A stretch of 64,000 nucleotides of DNA from Atkinsonella hypoxylon. Its lineage: Eukaryota > Ascomycota > Sordariomycetes > Hypocreales > Clavicipitaceae. Position 1 is the first letter of the stretch; each line of letters starts with the position of its first letter. The stretch is taken from positions 62,001-126,000 of the forward strand of contig JFHB01000034.1 in NCBI GenBank assembly GCA_000729835.1, given 5' to 3'. The notes under the pieces are model-generated. The model saw only the letters and a list, made by a program, of their open reading frames with translations, ran no database searches and was not told the origin of the DNA. Both the position numbers and the translations under genes were made by a program. Positions 56,961 to 64,000 of this stretch are shown in pieces.

Positions 56961-58421
56961 GGCTACCTTTGTCTACTTTGGATTCTGTTGGCGACAAGAT
57001 GATGCAAGTATTTGCAGAACGAGCAAGAAAGTCTAATCGTTCCACTGGCGTCTAGTACGGTTTGTCAATCGGTGATGAAGGACATGATTTCATACACGGA
57101 GTCGGGCGACGGCGCAACTATAAGTGTTCTGAGTCGAGCTGATGGATATCATGTTTCTGTCGTCTCGTCTGGCGCTCTAGCTCCAACTCGTTCGTGCACT
57201 GGTCAGCAGGCGCCAGCTTTTGGTTGCATCAGGCGATACCTTCAGAGCACATTAGGCAGTCGTGAGGGGGGAACCTCTGCCGATCTATCAAGAACTAAGA
57301 TGGAAAAGCGAGCCCCGGTGGGAGGATAAGGCATCTGGGCGGTCGGCTTGTCGGCGCGTCGCCCGGTGCGGCGCCGGATGCATTGCCTAATTCAGCAGGT
57401 CGGCTTATGCGGTGCTGCGAGAAGACGGCCGTTCGGCACTGGAAGGCTTGTGATTGGGGACTCATGTTGCCCTTGAGCAGCGATGGCTGGTGGCTTATAA
57501 CTCCTAGAGGGCTCGCTGGATCGCCAGATTGAGCTTCGGTGTAGCTATCAGGCGTGTGACCATCTCGAGGATGTATGTCCACACTTGACAAGGGTTCTCG
57601 ACCGCTGCTGTGTCATTTTATCAAGTTTGCTGGTCCAATGGAATTGAGAGATGAGGGATCCGCGCTGTTGTGTATGTGACCGATCAGCAATTCCAGGAGC
57701 AGCTGAGGTAGGAGGTTTTGAATGACCAAGTCAAGCTCGGCTTAGTCCCGGAGCTAGTTGACGATAACGCATGGTTCCAGGTGCACGCTCTAACTTTGAC
57801 ATTTCCTCCTTCTCCTTCTTTCTAAGGGATATGATAAGCGGTTTATCAGTCTCATCCGAAAGGGAGTCGTGGTTTTGTCGGAACTGGACCGCGACTTAGA
57901 AGAACAACTCGCCGCAATGTCTCATTATGAAGATGCGAAACCTTGATTCCCGTCGCTATCTAGTGCCGGCACTCTTTCGGGACAGGCAAAAACGCGTGTA
58001 GAAGTTTAAAAAAAAAAAAAAGTGCAAGAGTAAACTTGTTGAAACCAAAAGAGTTCAATGTTCAATGAGCGGGATACGCCTACGGCTATAAGTCTGTAGA
58101 TGATCCGTGGTTTTGGAAGCGACCTCAGCTGAGGTGAAGTAAAAAGTTGACCTGATGTGGGTGGGGTTGCTGTGGGCCCTTTGAAGGTCCTATTTTGGCT
58201 AATACTATTCCGTATTCCGTATTATATATTTTTAGACCTGCGATACGCGCGGTACCACAACCGATCTATAGCTCTTGAATATCAATAACAGGAACAGCAC
58301 CCTAGCTGCGAAGAGCTTCCCCTACAAATTCGTTCATTGGCAAACACACACGTCATTAATTAGGACTAAATAGGGGATGCGGGGCCCTTCTACCTGAATA
58401 ATATCGCTTCATTCAATTTTG

Positions 58422-58446
58422 CTTCTTCTTCTTCTTCTTCTTCTTC
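58422..58446. repeat. CTT trinucleotide array
   Basis: About eight CTT units. Confidence 0.88.
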
Positions 58447-60028
58447 AATCGACTTCTCCTTCAAATAAATGGTTACAATTGCTAAAGATCACTTCAAGGC
58501 TAAGCGTGCGAACAACAGCAACGTGTGGCAAAGCTACAGTCGATTGAACACGCACTAAAAAACAATGCTTCTTATGTGACTTATCAGGCTGCCCCTTCCG
58601 ACAAGGGATTGATCGCTATTTAAAGAATATGAGACATTTGATGAAGGTGATGATGATCTTTGGAAGCTGTAGAAGCCTTGGTACAAGAAGACGATACTGC
58701 TAATGATAGGCCGCAACTGATAATCCCATGGCTCTTCTGATATTGACGGATTCGATGAAATGAACAGATCCGTTAGATTGGCGGCTAAGACAACGTCGCG
58801 AATGCTATATTAACTAACAGATGTGCTGCTGAATGTCGTCTTGTCTTGCAAACGTTCGTCAACCCGAACAAGGCTAATGCACGTAATATGGAAGGATAGG
58901 TGTCGCTCTTCCCTCACACACTTTCCATAGTTAACACGCATCCGACTCATCAGAAGTAGCGCAACCTGCTTCGTCATTCCCAGTCGGACCGGACCCACCT
59001 GTGTCATTTCTCTTCTCTTGTTTCATGTGCCTTTTCGAACCCTCTGTTCATGATGCCTCGCACGATATTCCGTAGAAAAGAAATTGGCGTGGCCCCCGCG
59101 TAAGAACACACCTCCGTACCGGCCCACCAGATGAACCCAACTAATAAAAGGTCTGCATCTGAACGCACATGCGGCACTATGCTCACTTATACCATGATAA
59201 AAGTCCCAGCAATCGTTTCATCGCACGTCTCGTAAACCCCCACCCGGCTTGAGGAGGCGCCAACCATGTCACGAAGCAAAGCAGCTGGTGTGGTGGCCTC
59301 AGGACGAGCGGGCACAACAGGTACTTCAATTTATGCACTATAATGGAAGTCCTGACAATTTCCGGACGTACGAAGAGTTACTTCACACACACGTGGGCTG
59401 AGAGACCACCCAGAAGTACCTCGTATGTATACCAAGGGTGGTGTGACCACGTTGGCGCTTTGGGCACCTAAGGCCCGTTAGAACCTGGACAAGCGGGTAC
59501 CCATTGTTATGCGGGGTTACACACCAATGAAAAACTCTCTGTGAGGTACTTTCTCTACACTATTACACTATTACTATTCCGTAGTCAGCACGTGATTAGA
59601 AATATTAGCAATTGCCCTAAATTACGAGCAATCGTATTTTTTATTTTTTTCTAAATTCGCTGCATTATTAGAGTTATGGCTGTCACTCTATCATCACTCG
59701 TCGTAGCTAATAAAAGGCGTTATGTATTTATTTGATTTAGTGGGGGATGTTTTGGAACGCTTCCGAAGGTCCCGAGGTCCCGCACAGGAGCGCAGGGACT
59801 GTGGAGCTAGAATACCACGTCGGAGCCTTATCGGCCTCAAGAGATCAATTCTAAAGAGCGGTTTTTTACTGTAGGGCCGCCTTTAAAACCTCGGTTGACC
59901 AATTAGTGTTGTTAATCTACATATGTATATGGATGGTGTGAACCCGGGGGAGCTTGCGACAACCTGGTTGTCGCCTTACCAGATCGCACTTAAAGGAGAT
60001 TATATCTAATACTACTAAGACGGGCGGG

Positions 60029-60029
60029 A

Positions 60030-60061
<32 letters not shown>

Positions 60062-60062
60062 A
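60029..60062. repeat. Long A-run
   Basis: About 20 A, one G, then about 12 A. Confidence 0.88.
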
Positions 60063-60563
60063 GACCCTACAAGAAATGAAGGAGGTAGACATACTCCAAC
60101 ACTGTCATAGCCGGGTGAAGCAAGTTTTGACCCCCTTTTTTTGTCCGCAGCCAGGCCTCACGTTACGGAATACACTAGTTACACCACATGCATATACATT
60201 TATATAGCTCGCTCTACTCCGTACGGAGGTCGTCCACGTTAAAAGTCGTGTCGCTGATAAGATAAGTCTTATCAGTACATGTGGTACATCTTGTAAAGGA
60301 GGCTGCGCGTTCAAGAAAGACCCCTGTACTTATTCTATCAAAGGACACGACACGACTTAACTATGACGTGGGCCTCCGTACTCCGTAGAGGCACTGAAAT
60401 TATCAACATGATTTTTCAATGCATAACGTTATCCAGCCGCTTCCCCCCGAGTCAGTAGTTACCAGCAGGGGCACATGACGTCCTGTGGGGTGTAAGTAAG
60501 GGTGTAACCCCCCCGGCGCAACCTCCGAACACTAACGCGAGGAGATGCGGCTAGAAACTAGTT

Positions 60564-60682
60564 AGCGCGGCAGCGCACATATAGTTATCTCATAGCAGCA
60601 ACCATTCCCGAGCCCGGGAGGGTCCGGGCCAACACCACCAAGCGCAGCACCAAGGTTTTCTTCCCAGTCTTAGAGTTTTTCC
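60564..60682 (-). repeat. 118-119 bp dispersed repeat, copy C3
   Basis: On the minus strand it begins AGGAAAAACTC, contains GGGAAGAAAACCTTGGTGC and ends GTGCGCTGCCGCGCT. The length is nearly identical to C1 and C2. Confidence 0.75.
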
Positions 60683-63196
60683 TCGGTAGATTCGTATTCG
60701 GAGTAGAGCATCTACTAGATAGCGTATTTCCATAATGAATATTCCAATTGCTATAGGTATAGGTATAGTACTCAATAATAATATATAAGCTATTGTATTC
60801 AACAAAAATTATACATATGGTATGGTTTCTGCCGTGTAACAAAGTGTATATATTCATTAGTGTATTCCGTAGCTAGTTGTTATCCTCGGGTCGATTAGAG
60901 GTACTTGAATTTACCCGCGGAACCGGACTATGATGGAAGTATTCCGTACCAGTAAGTACCTATTTCCTTTGATACAAAGCGGTACATACATCATCACACC
61001 CATCGCAGCCACTTCGCGTCTTCTGAATGCCACCACACGCGTTTGGGGCTAGCTGTTCGGCGCGTTCATAAGTACTTCGCATGTATCGAGGAAGGTGTGG
61101 GTCCCGCGACCCCGATGCTGCCTTGACTACGGAATACGGAAACCGCAACGCCCAACGCAAGCAAAGGGATAGAATAGAGACTGCTACTAACTATTCCGTG
61201 CATACTTTAGTAGTAGTTATACTACTTATTATATTGCAGAATTAACCTTTGAAAGCTAGTAGATATTATAGACGATGGTAGCACTATTAAACCCTTGGAA
61301 TTTTAATGCTTCTATATTTCTTCTACTATAGTAGTATTTTAAAGTTAGGCAGCTAAAACTCAGTAACATTGAGGGGTGGGTGCCTAGAGAGTGGGGCTGC
61401 GGGGCTGCGGGGCTGCTGAGGAGATAGATCCATGTCGGAAAACACCCCTGTTTTATTTTTATTTTAAAAAAGCTACATTAGTTACGGCATACATTACGGA
61501 GTACAGGGTGTTAATTCCCAAGATGCTATATAGTTAAGCTTTCAGCCTACTAGCCGGTTTATATGAGCAAAGACTCTCTTATATGTAGCTTCGCCATACC
61601 GTGTTCTGGTACTTTTCCTCTGCGCGATTTCAGTCTACTACCTATGCTCGGTATCTTTTGCCGAGAGCAGTAGCGTAGAAACTGACCTTGAATTGGCTCT
61701 TGACCCCCCTCCCTAGCCATGTAGATTTGTAAAACAATGCAAGGGTGAGAGTGTAGATGGCCTTATGCACGTGGTATCCCTTTTCATCATCACATGCACC
61801 GCTAAGAGAAATCGTACTCACAACGTTATCAATGCCCACCAGGTTACGGAATACAGTCAGCTAACTAAGTTACCCTGATGTTTGATTAGGAAGCTTGAGG
61901 TCAGCTACGGAATACTCACTCAGGCATAATCATGCAAGGGTTAGTTATATTGTAGATTCTACGGAATATCTCGACGAGACCTTCTCAGCGCAAGTGGCCC
62001 AAGCACCGCTGTAAAGTACCAAGTAGTTAGACTTGTGCCATGTATGTAATTCAGGGTGTTATACGGAATATTGTAACATTGAGCTGAGCCATTTGGATGC
62101 AGGACCGTGGGCGTGGGGGCTTGAGAGTCTAATAAGAGTTTGACGGCCTCTGATTCGCTTGATTTCACACTCTCTGCCCAGTCTTGGCACATCTGACATA
62201 TGCTCAAAATCAGCCAACTAACTTAGCCCTACTCTATCTAAACTTGCTGCCTAATCACATCTCGTCCTCCGCAGTGTCTTGTCTCTTGGACGCTTATAAG
62301 GTTAAAAATAATAGTCTAGGCTTGGTCTAGCTGCAACCCGCGTGCTAAGATAACGTTAATTTTCATCCAGTTGTGGCTAGAAACTCGCCTTCTCTGTCTC
62401 CCGAGTTCAACTCAGTCCAGCCAATTACAAATCAATCCTATAACGCAATTGACCCAGTTCACCTTAGCCCATTGAGTGTCTCACACTCAAATGTAACCCT
62501 GAGCGACGCCTGCTAGGCCTTAATATGGTTGGTTGCCCCAGCAGCACTCCCCTCTTCGCACATACAGGGACGAGCCTGAGCTCGAGTTCGTTCGTAGCAG
62601 CTGTCCATCTCTAAGAGAGTGTATCGATTGGTTTTTCACTTGCTTGAATATATGCTTTTTGTCACATACTAATTGAGTCAGTTTAGAGCCCCATTAAATG
62701 ACAAGTTGCGCGTCAATTGGGGTGAATTGGTAAGATCAGGGCCTTCTTTGAGTTTGAGCATCTACTACAACGTTGTGGCCCCTAAAACTGCCAAGACCAG
62801 TTCAGTTCACTTCTTCACCCGTGCATGGGCATGGATGGGTCCCATGAGCTGTTGCTACTGCCGTGATGAGCAAACAAGATTCCTGACGGGCAGGGCAGTC
62901 TTGTCCCCAGCTTTCTCTTGCCGAAGCTACCGCCGCTAGTGCAGGAATAAGGTTGGACAGAAGTCATACGGCCTGACGTTGCGTGCGGAGTCGGGCCAGC
63001 ATTAATCTCAGGGTAGGTCTAATACGATGAGGCTTTTATCATTCTTTTATTTTATTTTTTTTTTTCCACAAGGAAAAAAAAAAAAAAAAAAAAGTATATA
63101 AGAGTAATATCTGCTGTTGCAACAACCGAGGATTGTGTTGTAGATCCAACGTTTGTCGACTCACTTCGTACATTTGCACTTGGCCATTGCGAAGCA
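60683..63196. other. AT-rich gene desert and promoter of the carboxypeptidase gene
   Basis: AT-rich patches at 60690-60870 and 61190-61560. Many TACGGAATA/TATTCCGTA motifs lie between 60863 and 62070. A T-run/A-run pair (63053-63093) lies about 105 bp before the next start codon. No gene supported. Confidence 0.45.
63053..63093. repeat. T-run and A-run pair able to form a hairpin
   Basis: About 13 T (63053-63065), an 8-base spacer, then about 20 A. It is followed by TATATAAG and lies about 105 bp upstream of the carboxypeptidase ATG, so it could be a core-promoter poly(dA:dT) element. Confidence 0.7.
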
Positions 63197-64000
63197 ATGA
63201 AGGCTCAGATCTTGTCCCTATTGGGACTCTTCACCACGTCCGCACTTACGCTCAAAATACCAAAGCGACGAGTTGAGGACTTCAATGGAATCGTTGATAA
63301 ACTCGCTCAGGAACTCATGCGAGATCCTAGGGAAGGACCCCCCCCAATACAAATGCATACAATGACAGATGCCGAAAAAAAAGAGATCTTAGCAGATACC
63401 CACTCAACCTGGTACAATAATCATTTTCTCAACGACCAAACGAAGAGTGAGTACATAATAGATAATCACTGTGTCATGTGGAAATCGATATGGATATACC
63501 ATCCTTACCATCGATAAAACTGTCATGCTGAAGATCGGTGAGAATAAGGTGACTAACTGAAGCGCTATACAGAGTTTGCAGTCAATGGCATTCCCGAAGT
63601 AAATTTTGATACATCGCCCTCTTTTGCCGGACTGTTGCCGGTCACCAATAACAAGGATGATAAAGATGACCTCTTCTTTTGGTTCGTGCCCACAGACAAT
63701 GAGGAACACAGAGACAAGAAGGAGATCACCATTTGGCTGAATGGCGGTGTAAGTTTTGAACCCCGGTCAATTCCCTGTTTCCCGCCTTTTCCCAAGATTT
63801 TGGTTTTGTTTATGTTGTTTCTTGAGTGTTTTGTGGTGTGTGGTGTGTGGTGTGTGGTGTGTGTCTATGTCTGTTTGTCGTGTGAAAGCTCGTCAGTCAT
63901 TATATGTCCATTTGACTAATAGGCAAATCATTCTAGCCTGGCTGCTCATCTCTTCTAGGCTTCTTGCAAGAGAATGGCCCCTTCGTCTGGCGTCCTGGTA
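63197..64000 (+). CDS. Serine carboxypeptidase (family S10), 5' part; cut by window end
   Basis: Secreted or vacuolar peptidase that removes C-terminal residues. Exons are 63197-63446, 63573-63748 and 63937 to the window edge. The signal peptide is MKAQILSLLGLFTTSALTL. After a pro-like segment with DAEKKEILADTHSTWYNNHF comes NFDTSPSFAGLLPVTNN, then DDLFFWFVPTDN, the S10 entry motif. Exon 2 ends WLNGG and exon 3 begins PGCSSLLGFLQENGPFVWRPG, restoring the family WLNGGPGCSS substrate-binding motif exactly across the splice. The catalytic Ser, Asp and His lie beyond the window. Intron 1 has a CTAAC branch site; intron 2 carries a GTGTG repeat. Subtype (carboxypeptidase S1-like versus Kex1-like) cannot be decided from this part. 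Confidence 0.9.
63834..63863. repeat. GTGTGTG microsatellite inside the carboxypeptidase intron 2
   Basis: Four to five GTGTGTG-type units, about 30 bp, entirely intronic. Confidence 0.8.

Larger units (their letters stand above)
56961..60563. other. Gene desert upstream of the nuclease, left part
   Basis: Contains the nuclease promoter, an A-run (58007-58021), a CTT array (58422-58446), a possible decayed LTR start near 59746 and a long A-run (60029-60062). TACGGAATA-type motifs begin at 58206. Short ORF fragments near 58470-58560 are interrupted and unassigned. Confidence 0.4.

Overview
The window is nuclear DNA of a filamentous ascomycete. The genes carry short introns (about 54 to 190 bp) with GT..AG ends and CTAAC/CTGAT-type branch sites, the protein families are typical of Pezizomycotina, and intergenic DNA is rich in simple repeats and short dispersed motifs. 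Protein wording suggests Sordariomycetes, probably Hypocreales, but that placement is inference. I found 18 supported protein-coding genes (one cut by each window edge) and one intron-containing tRNA-Lys gene. Most exon joins below were set by reading frame plus splice signals, and each complete gene sums to a whole number of codons.

Left half (1-40.4 kb) is gene-dense and mostly housekeeping. In order: UTP22 (-, 5' part), mitochondrial succinyl-CoA:3-ketoacid CoA-transferase (+), an unrecognised F-box-like protein (+), a 155-aa protein of unknown function (+), a PDAP1/PP28 protein (+), RRP14/SURF6 (+), VPS74/GOLPH3 (-), an unrecognised two-TM protein (-), mitochondrial IF-2 (+), TSR3 (-), a GGA clathrin adaptor (+), the HIR-complex subunit HPC2 (-), an RPAP1/Rba50 protein (+), eIF2A (+), tRNA-Lys(CTT), and an MFS transporter (-). 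Five or more of these act in ribosome biogenesis or translation (UTP22, RRP14, TSR3, mtIF2, eIF2A); VPS74 and GGA both act at the Golgi. They do not form an operon; each has its own promoter, and two pairs (two-TM protein/mtIF2 and TSR3/GGA) share short divergent promoters.

Right part (40.4-64 kb) is gene-poor. Only three genes are supported: a grainyhead/CP2-type transcription factor (+), a secreted S1/P1-type nuclease (-) with all nine zinc ligands intact, and the start of a secreted serine carboxypeptidase S10 (+, cut by the window end). Three deserts (40.4-48.3, 51.0-55.8 and 57.0-63.2 kb) hold microsatellites, homopolymer runs and dispersed repeats.

I saw no CRISPR array, no secondary-metabolite cluster, no intact transposase or reverse transcriptase and no clear novel multi-gene system. 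The most interesting signals are non-coding: a dispersed repeat of constant 118-119 bp present three times, strong enrichment of the 9-mer TACGGAATA/TACGGAGTA (14 copies in 3.9 kb), and a 384-bp MITE-like element with 51-bp inverted ends.
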